DNA of 64,000 nucleotides from Bugula neritina (Eukaryota > Bryozoa > Gymnolaemata > Cheilostomatida > Bugulidae), in the NCBI GenBank assembly GCA_964035545.1, contig OZ037771.1:2594628-2658627 (forward strand), written 5' to 3'. A program made the translations under genes and the position numbers. Position 1 is the stretch's first letter. Every line of letters begins with the position of its first letter. Below the pieces are notes generated by a model, which did no database searches, was not told where the DNA came from, and saw nothing but the letters and a program-made list of their open reading frames with translations. Shown here one piece after another: positions 21,701 to 35,764 of the stretch.

Positions 21701-24529
21701 GAATCTCCATGTTTTTCAGATCTTTAAATAAACCCCTGTGAAAGGGCAGTTCGAAAGTCTTTCTACAACCAGCTATTAAAGAAAGTGTATTATTAACTTG
21801 CATTAAAAGCCAACAATGCTCTGTATAGCCTGAAATAATGGCTTGTTGTATGTAATCCTTTCAGTAAAAGCTATTCCTTTTATGCAAAATTTGCTTTATT
21901 TGTGCACCTAAGTAACTTCTTACGAGTACACCGTGCATTGAAATAATTTCTTTGTTCAAATACCCATTGTACACCTAGCTTATAATTTATAGCCAGTATA
22001 CAGATTATACACTGTATACACTAACGTTTAAGCTATGAGCAAGTTTCAGAATATGGTATCATATTTTCAGGATCGAATAAGTGCATGGCGCAAATTCATG
22101 GTTATGTGCTGGTTATTTGGAGAAGTTTAGAAGAAATATGTTTAACTTTAATATTGCAAATTACCAGATGCCTAAAGTTTTGAAATTTTAGTATTTTGCA
22201 TCAAACTTAGGCAAAAATTTTATGCTCTAACAAAATAACCACATATACCCCATTCTAACATTGCAAAGACAGATGTTACCAAGTTGATACATGAATTGTG
22301 CCAGCAGCTTGAACCAAAATATAATATTAATATTATTTGATGGGTGTACATAAATTATGTTGATAACTAAACGATTTTTTAAAAATTGGCTCAAAACTGT
22401 TGGTTTTACACAATTTTTTATGTACACACAGTATGTGAATCACACCAATAGTGAGTCAAACTGATTTAATAGACTAATTATTCCAATTTGTTGGCAATTT
22501 TTGAGATAAAGTTGAAATTTAATTTTTAATGATTGGCTTGTTTATAAAGTGACAGTTTATTTTAATGATGTCAAAATATACAACTTTATTTCATTATCTC
22601 ACCGTATAAAATTCCAAAATTTCTATTGAAAACTGCATGCATCTAAAAATAGCTGAGTAACTGATTCTACTAGGGCATTATTTAAATTTACTTATTTGAA
22701 TTTATGTCTTAACCCTTCCCAGATCACAGATACATGTATTATGTCTTTTTAAACTTTTTTATTCACAGGTTAATTGAGCAAGTACGCCCAGTAAATGTAC
22801 AAACGATACCGCCTATGTTAAAGTTTTAGCTTTAGACCAAATTACTCCAAGATTTATATAAGCAATGTTAAAAATGCACCTCAGTAGTTTATAGATCATT
22901 ATAGACAATAAATCTGAATAAATGAAAAGCTACAAAGCCAGCTAATAACTTTTAATTCAATACCAGAATACTAAAATTAGCAGTACATTTTGCATTGTTT
23001 TTATAACTTAAAAGAGTTAGCTATTTGGCAGCCTTGTGACGATGCAGCCTTGTAGAATAAAGCGCAATGACTCTGAAAAGTTAAAAGGTTAAATTAGTCA
23101 TACGTAAATTTGCTAATAATTGAAAGAAATAATGTCTGGACTGTTATTATGAACTATATAGCATTGAATGGGTTCAATAACAGGGTTGATTTGGAGACTT
23201 TATAACACCAACATTTATAAAAGTACTCTTTGATCATTAGACCAGTCTTAATACATCAATGGATCTCTTGAAAGATTTTTCATCAAATAATATATTTGTA
23301 ATTTACCGGTATATGTTGTACAACTAAAATAATGGAAATTCATTTAAAATTGTGTTTGGCAAAATATACAGTACTTCGATTAGGTTAGCATATGATTATC
23401 ACATACAATAGATACCTTTTCATGTACGGCTCACAAATATAATGCTATATAACAATGCTAGCTAAAAAAACTATGATTTATCAACTTTTATTCAGTTGTA
23501 AAGTTAGTTAGTTTTTAAATTTTTATCCTAATAACTGTTCATAACTCATTGCTCAACTTGTTGCGCCTAAAGTCATTCCTGAATGAACTACTTGCATTCA
23601 AGGCTGGAGTAACTATTAAAGCTGCTTGACTAATGGGTTTTTAAGGTGCTTTAGTCAGGTTTGGGATTTGGAGTTATATAACTATATATTATAACTATTT
23701 ATACGTCAACCTAAAAGATTGTCTTTATTTAGAATAGGGTGCTGTCCAGAATTAATAAATAGAGAGTGCAGATTGTCTTCAAAGTCCAGGTCTAAAGTTA
23801 AACATAAATATAAATAGCTAATTGCTATATTTATATTTTTGTCACTATAAATTGGTTATCTACAAGCTGCTTAGCTGTCTCACTAGAAATTGTTATATAT
23901 AGTAGCTTAACTGTTTTAGCCAAAGCCAGTAGTCTTGGAAAGTAAAGCATATATACCAGAATGTCAAATTATGCATATATAACCATCTTAGTATAGTATT
24001 ATTAAACAGGGCAACTTAGTCTAAACATTGCTCTTTTGTTTTACTGGAACTAACAACAGCTATAAGTTACTGCCGCTGAACTGAAACTATAGTTCGATAG
24101 TTACTGCTATATATTTATCTCAATCCTAAGTAAATAAGTCTTATGAATATTATGCTTTGATGCATTATTTCCATGTAATCTTAAAATTTAAGTAGGCTCT
24201 TACAATATTATTATGTAATAGTCCTTCATTTGAATAAGCATTAAAATCTTTGTTTACTACTCAACGATAAACATATACCGTGCTCCTGCAAACATTTGGT
24301 TGTATAAAATACATAAGCAAAGCATTAATATGGCCTACGTAGCTGAGTGATATTTTTGTAGTTTATTAGTTTACCTCAGTTGGAAGCAATGGGACTAATT
24401 CGAAATAATGACCACTAAACACCAATCTGTCACATAATGAGACAAGACATTTTTTTCTACTACTGAATTTTAGTGCATATATATATCTTCTTTTAGCCAA
24501 TCACTTGCAATGATTTCAGGTAAAAATGG

Positions 24530-24607
24530 CACAGGTAAAAATGGCACAGGTGATAATAGCACAGGTGATAATGGCACAAATGGAAAGTTAGGTAAAAATA
24601 ACAAACT
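24530..24607. repeat. 15-bp tandem repeat (GGTAAAAATGGCACA)
   Basis: Four to five tandem copies of GGTAAAAATGGCACA with GGTGATAATGGCACA variants. Similar single motifs occur at 27,775-27,790 and, inverted, near 25,830 and 26,660, so the motif is dispersed in the interval. Confidence 0.8.
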
Positions 24608-24624
24608 GATGTAAAATTTTCTCA

Positions 24625-24732
24625 AACCCCAAGTCCAAACCACCCACCTGAAACCCAAGCCGCCAACCTTGGAATCCAACCCCAAACTCAAACCTCTATT
24701 CCAAACTCCGACCCCAAACCCCAAACCCTAAT
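24625..24732. repeat. C/A-rich, nearly G-free stretch with CCCAAAC motifs
   Basis: About 105 bp with repeated CCCAAAC, CCCCAAAC and CCCTAA-like words, and strong strand asymmetry (very few G on the plus strand). It resembles a degenerate simple repeat. It is not a clean telomere repeat. Confidence 0.6.
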
Positions 24733-27074
24733 TTTGAAAGTGTACCATTATTTGGTGATTAATCAATATTTGGAAGGCCCATTGCTTCGAAGGTGCATTA
24801 GTCTTAAAATTAGTAGAGATAGTATTATATCGCTGAGAATATCATAAATTTCACTCACAATCTTGCTATATTATTGCTAGCTGTAGGTGGCATGCGTGTG
24901 GCCTACTTGTAATTTTTTTAGCCTGAGATTACTTTACGATGCTGCTTCAATCAGGGCTACATAATATATCAACATTCTATTGTGGCTGTCTCATAAACTA
25001 AGTACACAGCAAGCTATTCACTAGCCTGTCAGCTAGCAAGCCTGTAATTAGTAATCTATGAATTAGTATCTCCTCATCTCTTCATCTGAGTGTTGTGCAA
25101 GGGTGATTTAATTAGTATTTTTATTTCACAGTTCATATAAAAATGACAGCTATGGGCAATGAACTCAAAATAGCCAGTTCAATGGCTATAGGGACAGCAA
25201 TTCTATTCTAGCTAATGTCAGTCAGCTTATATAGGCCTTTCATATGCTTACTATTAACTGAAAAACTAAAGTAAAAATATTAAAGCCAAGCAAACATTTT
25301 GGGTCTGCTGGACTGTATTTATGATAAGCTTGATAAAAGTTTACCTCATAGTTTATAAAAAATAGTTTGCATTTTATTTTGGCGCCAAAAAATTATTGGT
25401 ATTCAATGAAATAGTAAATTTCTGGCTTGGCAATTAATTATTTGATATCACATTTAATCTCTAAAAGTATTCTTAATATCAGTAAATGCAAGCATTTAAG
25501 ACAAAAAAAGATAAACATCTTGGACGCTACTTAAAATTAAATAACCAAAGCTGCACGCACACCATACCCCAAACAAAACAACTCTACAAGATATGTAGAT
25601 AACTGATAAGGGCAAAATTATTAGCATATAAGAGTTCAGGCTTGCTAAATGAAGCCTCACCTAACCTAAAATTTAAAAACTATGTTGCATATCTTCCTGT
25701 TGCTCAGAGCAACTTTTTGAAATGTTTAATAAATAATTTTAATTCTAATAATAATTCTACTAATTTTCGGACTAATGCATTTTAGGAGCAATGCACCTTC
25801 AGAATATTGCACCGTCCCCCCATTATTGCTTGTGCCATTATTACCAAGTCTTGCCATCTTTAACCTGGGTACCAACTTGAAATACATGCTGCTTTGTTAT
25901 TACAGCATGAATGAAATATTTATTTGGAATTTTGATAATGATGATGTTAAATTCATAAACTTATGTGTTGAATTTATAATCTTAAAGTAAGCTATTCTAG
26001 CAAGCTAACCCACCAACCCCATTCTTGCATGCTTTTAAGGGTTATAGTTGATAGTATATGTGCTTGTTTAAATAAAGATGCTACCTAGGCTGTTATTAAG
26101 AATTATTTGCAGCTTTACACTATTTACCAAACTTACACTTTAATGTAGCTATAGAAACTATTCTGAAAAATGTTTTGTACATTAGGAAGCATAGATAAAA
26201 AATTACCATGTGAAGATTATTTTGCTAAAACTCAGTGCTATCCCAGCCAATAAAATTTTAACTTAAAGTAGTATATTTGTGAACTGCCTTAGCCTCTAAT
26301 ACTTAATTGTAGTATAGTGTTTACTGGCTAATTGTATTTTCTAATTCTAATAATAAAGGGTACAACAAACGATTATACCAATAATTTTTACTAAAGACTG
26401 CATGTAAAACTTTCAGCTCACCTTGCCATCTATTCTTAATTACAGTTTGAAATAAATTTTGCTGGTCTAAGACCTAGGTTTTTGCATTGAAACATAGACT
26501 TTATTCAAACTGGTAAGACTAAATTAATTAGTACCAACACTGCAGGTAACGGTGGGTAGTTGGGGGTTTGGAAATATTTAGCATCACTGTTACATCTTAC
26601 CTACTCTTTCATTTGTCATTATTACCTTACCATTATTAATTGTGCCAATATTGCTCATGCATGCACCTGTGCCATTTCTGTCAGACACCTATCTGTTACA
26701 TGGAGTTGTCACAGGGGGCTTTCCTAAACATTGCAGATACAATTGCTTATAGCAAAGAACAAAACTTAGAATATTTCACTCAGAATTTGTGTTACTAATA
26801 GACCATGTAAAACTCAGCCAATCAGCGAAGTGTACCAGGTCAATGTCTTACCATTGTAACTGATATAAAATTCTGCAAGTTCAATTGCAAAATGCATGCT
26901 TCTAAAAGCTAGTTGTGCAACTTTTTTTTCATGCATTATTTAATTTCATATCTTGAATTGATGACTCTTGAAATGATTTTTTAAAATGTCTAAATTAAGT
27001 GTTTATAAAACGCAATTAAAAATTGCATGTCTAGAAAAATGACCTGGTACACTTTTGCAACTTAAGGCCAATTA

Positions 27075-27326
27075 TTACATAACTGCCAGCTTAGTAGTTA
27101 TTTGTTGTTGCAGCTTGAATGGGTTATTGTTTAGCATTGGAAGCTTGCAGTAAACATCTGTGAATTTGGTACATGACTTTGATTGGCTGGTTTTTGAATG
27201 GCCCTTTAGTATATGCATCTGGATGGCTGGGTAGTGTAGACTCCGCCTACATCTAGCTAATGTACAGTAGCCAATCCACAGTAGTATTACAAAATTTCTG
27301 TTTAACAAATGAAATATTCTGGTCAT
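27075..27326 (-). other. 84-codon open frame in the left arm
   Basis: A frame pointing outward from the element, present with few changes in both arms (the other copy is at 29764-30015, plus strand). It has no recognised domain. Its presence in both arms follows simply from arm identity, so it is not independent evidence of coding. Confidence 0.2.
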
Positions 27327-27925
27327 TTGTTTTGTACTTTACAATAGTAAATATTCTATTCAACTATAATTTTATTGTATGTAAGCCATGGGAACTACTA
27401 AGAGGTTAAATCAACCACCCATGCTGGTAATATTGTTGCTCGCAGTAATAGCAAGTCCACACCATATAGATATACACATAAGCTATTATGTGCAGCTTAT
27501 GAATGCTGAAATGACCCCATTTCTTACTTTCAATTTGAAAAAAATTGTATTACATATTCTGCCACTTCTGCACCAAGAATTTGTTTTCCTTTTAAATTTT
27601 GAAAATAGTAGTCAGTTTCTGCAGCAGTCAACTGCATCCACAATAAACAACGTAAGTTTTCAAATAAACTATAAATATATGAAATATTAGTGTGGAAACA
27701 ATGTAATTTAGTTCTTGCTATGATGAAGAATTACAAGAATATTATATTATAGAAGCTAGATATAGATTTATATAAAATGGCGCAGGTAAAAATAACACAT
27801 TTTTACTTCAAATTCTAAATTTCATCAGTCACCAATGGTGGCTGTAGATTACAGAGAGCATAGCAGACTATCATAATCATAAGGATGGTCAGCCCACTGA
27901 GCAAAATCCAACTCCAACCTTTCAT

Positions 27926-29433
27926 TTGGGTTACCAACGCACTAAAGCATATAATGTAAGACGAACAAAAAACAGTGGTTTTAATGAAACATGTGGAGGA
28001 AGCGAACAGAAAACGTTATCAACAGAGTCAGCTGATATAGAGCAACAGAACTCATCTGACAGCCATCCTCATAGTCAGACTTCATCAGAAGTAACTGAGT
28101 TACCAGAATCATCAACTACTCAGAAAAAAAGATCTGCACATTCTATTGATAGACGAAAATCAAAAGTTGGAAGAAAAGGCTCAAAAAGATCCACGTTTAA
28201 ACAAAAAGCAACTATTGAAAAAGTAAAAGTTTTTAAAACTTTCACCACTACAGATGAGCAAACTAAATTCTATACTGGAATACCTACACGTTCTTTATAC
28301 TATTTTTTAGCAAGGTGAAAATTATGATTTTCTAATTGCAAAGATAGACTATATGGTTTATTACAAATAAACAATGCAAGTCTCACTATGCTAAAATTTC
28401 TACATTGAATAAATTTGATGTGTAGTAAAACTGTCATTTTAATTAAATTTGTTGCAGTGTGAGTACATCATTCATACATTTTTTATTAAAGATGTTGTTT
28501 TATGTAAGATATTCATAAATACCACAGTGGTCATCTGTATGCTTTGACTTATTTAGTTTAGGGTTTTATTTAAACAAGCAGCAGTATTTTATTTGTGGAC
28601 AAATTGACTCACTTTCTCTAGGAAAAGTAAATTGTTTTGACTTAAATTTTCCTTGGTTATTTTAAAGCTTATCAAAAGTGGCCTCCTAATCAAATTTTTA
28701 GCTGAAACTAACTCAGTGTTTAAAACTAAAATGGTTTACACTTGTTACTAGTTTCACTTATTCACAAATATTATTAAATGCTATTCTAGAAATAATATGG
28801 GTTTGAATTAGTTATAGTATAATTATAAAATGAAGTAATAATTGTTTGTCCACAGTATTTGTTTAAACTCATAACTTCATTCAAAGCATGTATTCATACA
28901 ACTAGCTTACCATGTACTGTTACAGTATTATGTAACACATGTTGACACACATTACATTCTGTTTGGATGGTGATATATTGGGTCAAGCCTTCAGCTAGCA
29001 GTTCTTGAACTTCATAGTTGTTGCAAAATATAACTGAAGCTACTTACCAGAGGGTAAAAACTGCTGAATGAATACAAACTAAGCACAAAATTTATTTAGC
29101 ACATACATTATAATTTGAATTATAATTTAATTTTCATTCTTTATTTTCTATATTTAGATTTATATGTCCGAAGATGAAAGTTCTTATTCTCCAAAAAAAA
29201 TTAACAGGACAAGATAGACTTTTATTGGCTTTGATGAAGCTGCGTCAAGGTTTACAGTTTCAAATACTTGCTGGCCTTTTTTATATCTCTAGATTGCTAG
29301 CAAGCAAAACCTTCCAAAACACATTAGATATTTTAGCAAGAGAACTGAACAATCTAATAGTTTTTCCAACAAGAGAGAAGCTGAACATCCCTCTGAGCTT
29401 TCAAAGCCAATATGCTACCATATATTTGTAGTT
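27926..29433 (+). pseudogene. transposase-like gene of the HTH_Tnp_4 / DDE_Tnp_4 type, truncated
   Basis: Exon 1 runs to 28314 (AG|GTGAAA) and exon 2 starts at 29158 (TTTAG|A). The phases fit, giving an 843-bp intron. Exon 1 ends with the segment TDEQTKFYTGIPTRSLYYFL after a basic Ser/Lys-rich stretch. Exon 2 encodes LTGQDRLLLALMKLRQGL and a helix-turn-helix-like region, as found just before the DDE domain in IS4/Harbinger-related transposases. The frame ends at TAG (29429-29431), close to where the inverted arm begins, so the catalytic domain is missing. No ATG start was identified: the open frame near 27926 has no canonical start. Likely a dead gene or a DNA-binding-only product. Confidence 0.7.
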
Positions 29434-30290
29434 TATTTGAAAGCTTACGTTGTGGATGTTGACTGCTATAGAAACTGACTACTATTTTCAAAATTTAAAA
29501 GGAAAACAAGTTCCTGGTGCAGAAGTGGCAGAATATGTAATACAATTTTTTTCAAGTTGAAAGTAAGAAATGGGGTCATTTCAGCATTCATAAGCTGCAC
29601 ATACTAGCTTATGTGTATATCTATACGGTGTGGACTTGCTATTACTGCGAGCAACAATATTACCAGCATGGGTGGTTGATTTAACCTCTTAGTAGTTCCC
29701 ATGGCTTACATACAATAAAATTATAGTTAAATAGAATATTTACTATTGTAAAGTACAAAACAAATGACCAGAATATTTCATTTGTTAAACAGAAATTTTG
29801 TAATACTACTGTGGATTGGCTACTGTACATTAGCTAGATGTAGGCGGAGTCCACACTACCTAGCCATCCAGATGCATATACTAAAGGGCCATTCAAAAAC
29901 CAGCCAATCAAAGTCATGTACCAAATTCACAGATGTTTACTGCAAGCTTCCAATGCTAAACAATAACTCATTCAAGCTGCAACAACAAATAACTACTAAG
30001 CTGGCAGTTATGTAATAATTGGCCTTAAGTTGCAAAAGTGTACCAGGTCATTTTTCTAGACATGCAATTTTTAATTGCGTTTTATAAACACTTAATTTAG
30101 ACATTTTAAAAAATCATTTCAAGAGTCATCAATTTAAGATATGAAATTAAATAATGCATGAAAAAAAAGTTGCACAACTAGCTTTTAGAAGCATGCATTT
30201 TGCAATTGAACTTGCAGAATTTTATATCAGTTACAATGGTAAGACATTGACCTGGTACACTTCGCTGATTGGCTGAGTTTTACATGGTCT

Positions 30291-33200
30291 ATTCTAAATA
30301 ATAGCTCAACTATAAACAAACCCATTATATGCCAGCTAACTAATTCATTAGTTTCATACCAAATTCCAAAATGTTACATAATCAACCAAATGCTAAATTT
30401 AATAACTCATTGTTGCTATAATAACAAGGACAGAATATATTGTCCGTTGTACCAGCAACAGCTGCAGCTATAAGCAGCCCAGTAAGCCTTGAGGAATATT
30501 TTCAAACGCATAATTTTCAACAGCGCCGGCCACGATTAAATTTTAAAGTATTAATAAATTCTATGCTCAATATATGCAAAATTTGCTACAAATATTTTTA
30601 GAAACATGCAACGCGCTTGAACTTGAAACAATTTATTTAATTTATTATGGTGAGATATACCAGCGATGCCATTCTACTTAGACGGTTTTCACTTATACCA
30701 TATTTGTAAATTTTAGCGTAATATATGTATTTTATACTATTATTTAGCACATAATAGAAAGCAAGAAGCCACCAGCAAGCCATTTACAGTAACAATGCTT
30801 CTATAAGAAGCCATCTTGCACAAACCTTAAACCTAAAGGTAAAAGAGAGACAAGATATAATAAGAAAAAGTTGCAATATAGCAGTACGTGATATACCAAG
30901 AAACGCATTTGTGTATTTGATTCTGTTATTCTGAATAAAATAAACTGTAGCTAAACTAGTATTGAGTCAAAGCAAATAGCTGGCTTGGTAGCTTGTTTCA
31001 TGTTTAGCAGTAAATGCAACAGTTATATTTGCATATTACTATATATATTGTACCAAAATAAAAAATCGACTAACTGGGATGAAACCGTTTTCCATACTCA
31101 GTGCATCTATATGATGGGTTTGTTCTAACCGCTATTGTTCAAATTTTATCTATCAGTTGGTGAAAATATAGGCAATGTGAGATAAATTCACTAGTTTATG
31201 TAAAAACTGATTTATTGAGAAAATTTGATGTAATATATTTTTATTTGTAAAACCTAAAAGTAAAATGTACAATGGATAAATGTCATTCATGTATATTAAC
31301 TTTGTGTGTGGTATGTTACAGACCAGTATTTGCCTATCACCCCATCTGGGGAACATGATACAGGTGTTGTTATTAAAGCACTGCAAACAAAGGCATTCTT
31401 TCTTGAAATTAGTAGTTGGCTGGTGAAAGTAAACATAAGCATTTGTAGCTTTCATGAACCCAAAACCCATCTTTCTAAGAGTTTTATTTACTTCTAAAGT
31501 TGTTTGTCCCTGTATAGGCAAACACTCTCATTGAAGATTTTTAATGTTGCTCTGAGAAAAAAGGATGTCAAAGGAAATATTACTTCACAAGCTTCAACTA
31601 CTATAGTATAAAGAATAAGAATAAGCACTTCATAAAAATTTTAACTTACAAGTTGCAAAGTGTTTTTATTTAAAAAACATAACACTTCATACTTCATAAA
31701 TTGATAATATATTTCTTTGGGGTTTTTTAGAAGATATGCCAAGAGACATAAAAATATATTGCAAATGCTAGTGCTGACCAACCTTGTTTAGAAACCTAAA
31801 ACTTTTAGTCAACCAAACAAATTTAATCAAAATGTAGAAATCACTTTTCACATCATAAATGACGTATTTCTTGCTTTAAATTTGTAGTCTAAGATTATTT
31901 TCACAAAAGCTCTTTAGATGTTTTACACGTTTCACAGGAAAATGTCAATTATAAAGTGGCTATGCTCTAATAACAGTTATGACCATCTGTAAAAGCTGTG
32001 CTTGCTTCCAATACAATAGTTAGTTCATTGAAATATAACTGGAGAGGCAACAACTGAAGCTATTAAAATATTTTATTTTGTAGCTTGCTCTATTTATCCT
32101 ACAGTTTAGAAATAAAGTACTTGGTTCCCACCATTTAGCATTGTACTCTTTAAATAGTTCAGGGTACAAATGTCAAAGCATTTTAGCTGGTACACAAAAT
32201 ATTTCAATAAAATACTTTATAACAGTTTTATTCTATTGAATATTGACTAGTCACCCTTAAAGCAAATTATAGCCTATCCACGTTGCCAGCCAATAGGTTC
32301 CACGCTAATGTACTAGAAATAGAACTTATCAGCAAAATATTAATAAATAACTATTAAATTTGGGCTTTCAGTTGCTCAGATAAATTAAAATTACAATTGT
32401 CAATCAACATAAAACTAAAATATAGTAGCTAGTCTTTTAAAGTGGCCTACAGCAAGAAGTAGTTATTTTTACCGGTCTATGACAAAACATAGGAAATATC
32501 TATCCTGTCAAATAGTATCTGAGTAGTTGTAAAATTTGTTTGAAATACTGGTATTATGCACAGCATAATATAAATATAATCAAAGTATGCCAGCAAATGA
32601 GACTTATAGTTTACTCTGTTACTACTGAACACTGTAGTAGTATTCACACAATTCACACTGCACTATTGCTATAAGTAGCTCAGTTAGATATGTAAGCTAG
32701 TATAATATATCTATTAACTTCAGTATAGTTATCCATATCTATTGTCTCATGCAAAAACTTTTTTATGAAGTTTAATACTTCTAGTGTAATAGAATATAGT
32801 AATGATGTCACTTAGCTCTTCTCCATTTAGAGCTATAGATGATTATATACTAGATTCATCCCCTTTTCATTGGTAGGAAAGCTTCTAATCTTTATTCTGG
32901 TGCATGCGCTTTCAACACTGAATAAAAATTTATTGTCTTCTGGTGTTTATAAGGAAAACTCGTGTCTAGTTGCAGACTATTTCCAGCTGTTAAACCTATT
33001 TTTCAATTTGGTACCTTTATAATGTATATATATATATAGCTATATAACTGTAGATTGATTGCTAAATAGCTGATATGCTATAATAGCTATAATAGCTAAT
33101 TATCTAATTATCTAAGTATCCGGAATAATAGTTCACATTTCACAGAATTGCTCATGGCAAAAACAGTAATATGTTAATAATAAACATTATTTTAATGAAT

Positions 33201-35764
33201 ACCTATTAACACATTATTTTTCAATCAACAAGAAGTAGAGAATATGCAAAATTATTAAATACAATTAAATTAAATCAAATTAAAATCAATGCAGATCACA
33301 GAAATTTATTCATGTACTGGATATAACAAACAATTGATCCAACTTTATTTAACTATGATATATTTTAATATTATTCAAATAAATATAGAATAAATATTAT
33401 TGTACAAAAATAAACAAATAGTGTCCAAGTAAGATAGATTCAAGTAGGAAATTTAGCTTAGCATCTATAATAAATGGGAACCATCTATATCTGCGATGAC
33501 AGAATATATTAATCGATAATATTTATAATCTACAAAAGTTACAACTAAAAGTCAAAAAGGTTCTAAGGCAGTAGAATCTCAGGGTGTCTTCAATGTTTTG
33601 AGAAGTAATATTTTGGAGTATTGAAATTACATGTTCTTCAGAGTTTATAGGCCAATATTGTTAAAAATAAACATGTTTTGAAGTTAAGATAAAATATTAT
33701 TATAAAGGTTAAAATTGAGAGCATAAAAAGATTATAGACACTATAATGTGTTTTTGGTGAATTTTGATTTTATATGTTGGCAAATCTGTTTGGATCTTGT
33801 TTGAGGAATACAATTTTGATTGACTTTATACAACTGGCAAAAAGTTCAAGATGAGTTTGCATTACAGATGAAGGGCTGGCACATGTTTTGGAGGATATGA
33901 ATTTTATTCATTCAGAGTTTAAAAGAAAAGCAGTGCACTGGTGTATTCTGCAGTGCAGATGTATAGAGTTTAAAAAACCTGCATTGCAAAATCCGAATAT
34001 AAATATGCAATTTATACTACAAGTTTGTAAATTCTAAACCAGCTCACATATTTCCTGTGTAAATGCAGCAAATGAAAGGATACCTCTTAAAAGATTGTAT
34101 TATTTTAATTGGTTTAACATCCTATATTGCATTGCTTGAAACACCTAGGTTATATAATAAGTCGGATAAAAACATATAAATCTGGCTCCCCACAGCTTTA
34201 CCAAGGATATCAACGATGCAAGTGCTCTTAGCCTATCTATATAACTATAGCCAAAATAATTTATCTAACTAGAAAGGATATCAGAAATTTGCAACAATAT
34301 GGACATTGCATCTTGGTTTATAATGAAGAAGTTCCAGATTTAAGATATTATATTTATATTGCTAACAAAAGAATTGCTTTGAATAAACTGTAAAATTTAA
34401 TCTTCAAAATTATAGCAAGGTATAGTGCAAGGTAGTTAAATGATCATCGATTTTGTATAAAATAATAAACAAGTTGAAGTATGACTGTTAGTTAAATAAA
34501 ATAGATGTAGATAGTCATATTTTACAACTGATGGCCTAATTCTTGATGCCGCCTAACAGAGCTATATATATCAATTGATTCCAGTTAACGCTGTTTTATA
34601 ATTTTGAAAGAAAATCTCATGTTGAGTAGGAAAGGCATTTGCATGCTTTTAATAGGTTAATTTTTAGTTTATTTGTTGACTAAAAGTGACCATAAGAAAA
34701 AAGCTGTCTATAATTATGCCTAGTATCTATTATGTACATAGTTGCATTTAAAAAAAAACTGTTTACTTTTTAAAAATTTCTCAAGTGGCAGCATTGGACT
34801 TGAATTGATATAAGAATACAACTTAGTTTCCCACAATAAATTTCAAAATGGAGTTTTTTTTAATTTTATTTACACCAAAACAGGCAAAAATGCACACATG
34901 CACAAACCATGTGCACACATGCACACGTAAAAACCTAATTATAATTTAATAAAGAGTTATATTTCCAATATACATTATCCTAGTTGCATTGGAAGGCAAA
35001 ATTGAAGGGAAATATTTCACAGTAACGCCTTATGTTACACTTCAACTTAATTAAATTTCAGACATATAACATTCAAGTCCATTACAATATTTTATTTACA
35101 GAACTCTGGTGCAATTTCAATTTTGAATATTAAGATTCAACAAAACCTAACCTGAACGAATTTTCAAAAGACATATTTATTTTCAGTAACAGACAACTCT
35201 TAAAAACTTCATCCAATCAAGCAAATTTTTACTTAAGATAGATTGCGCAATACTACTCCGGTAACTAACGCATAATTTAACATCAGCGTTATTTTTTAAA
35301 GTGCAGCAAGCACATTTTGTAAATTATTAAACGTTTTGTTTTAATCACTATATATGGCTGTCAAGCAAGCTATTAGATAGCTTTTGACGCTAGCTTTTAT
35401 GCAACCCACTATAATTAAATTCATGATCACCCAATAAACTTGTTATTTAGTTTTTTCATAAATACACTGTTTATGTTTTTTTAGCCTAAGTTTTCCTACT
35501 CAACAGGTCAAATTTCTTCATTATATTGTCATCAATTATCAATAAAAATAACTTGCCATAACCAGTAAAAAGTTGCCCTTCAATTTCAATCTTTTATTAG
35601 GAAACACTTTAGATATTTTCTTCTTTGCTCTAATAAATTATTGTTTATAATTACAAAAGTTCTTGCTTTACATCAAACTTTATATAACACTATAAAATAA
35701 TTATAAGCATAATTGTAGAAATAGAGAGAGTCCGCAACTCCAACTACAAAACTAAATATTTGAG
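30291..35764. other. gene-poor AT-rich interval
   Basis: About 5.5 kb with no recognised gene. A 122-codon minus frame (31153-31521) with a Cys-containing middle part (ECLCLQCFNNNTC) has no domain I can name. A short mirror of GCACACATGCAC words lies at 34,890-34,926. The rest is AT-rich with short homopolymers. Confidence 0.45.

Larger units (their letters stand above)
18761..26799. other. gene-poor AT-rich interval
   Basis: About 8 kb without a recognisable gene. Open frames are at most 85 codons and have no domain features. It contains scattered units of the 66-bp repeat and many A/T runs. The only structured elements picked out are the 15-bp repeat at 24,530-24,607 and the C-rich stretch after it. 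Confidence 0.5.
26800..30290. mobile_element. fold-back DNA transposon with arms of about 880 bp
   Basis: Left arm 26800-27681 and right arm 29419-30290 are near-identical inverted copies. The termini begin AGACCATGTAAAACTCAGCC, and the element is flanked on both sides by AT (26798-26799 and 30291-30292), fitting a 2-bp target duplication. The central part carries a split transposase-like gene on the plus strand. The inner ends of both arms include coding sequence from the 3' part of that gene, so the arms arose by inverted duplication into the gene. ISL2EU-type or other PIF/Harbinger-related elements share this transposase type; assignment to that group is inference. With no DDE catalytic core visible, it should be non-autonomous. 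Confidence 0.85.

Noticed and set aside
24625-24732. Interstitial telomere
   Set aside because: CCCAAAC-like words are irregular and do not form a regular TTAGGG-type array.
29764-30015. 84-codon frame conserved in both transposon arms, taken as a possible gene
   Set aside because: The arms are near-identical over their whole length, so conservation of the frame is not evidence of selection, and no domain is seen.
31153-31521. 122-codon minus-strand frame with Cys residues
   Set aside because: No domain, no splice or start context, AT-rich C-terminal half; kept only as a note in the interval.
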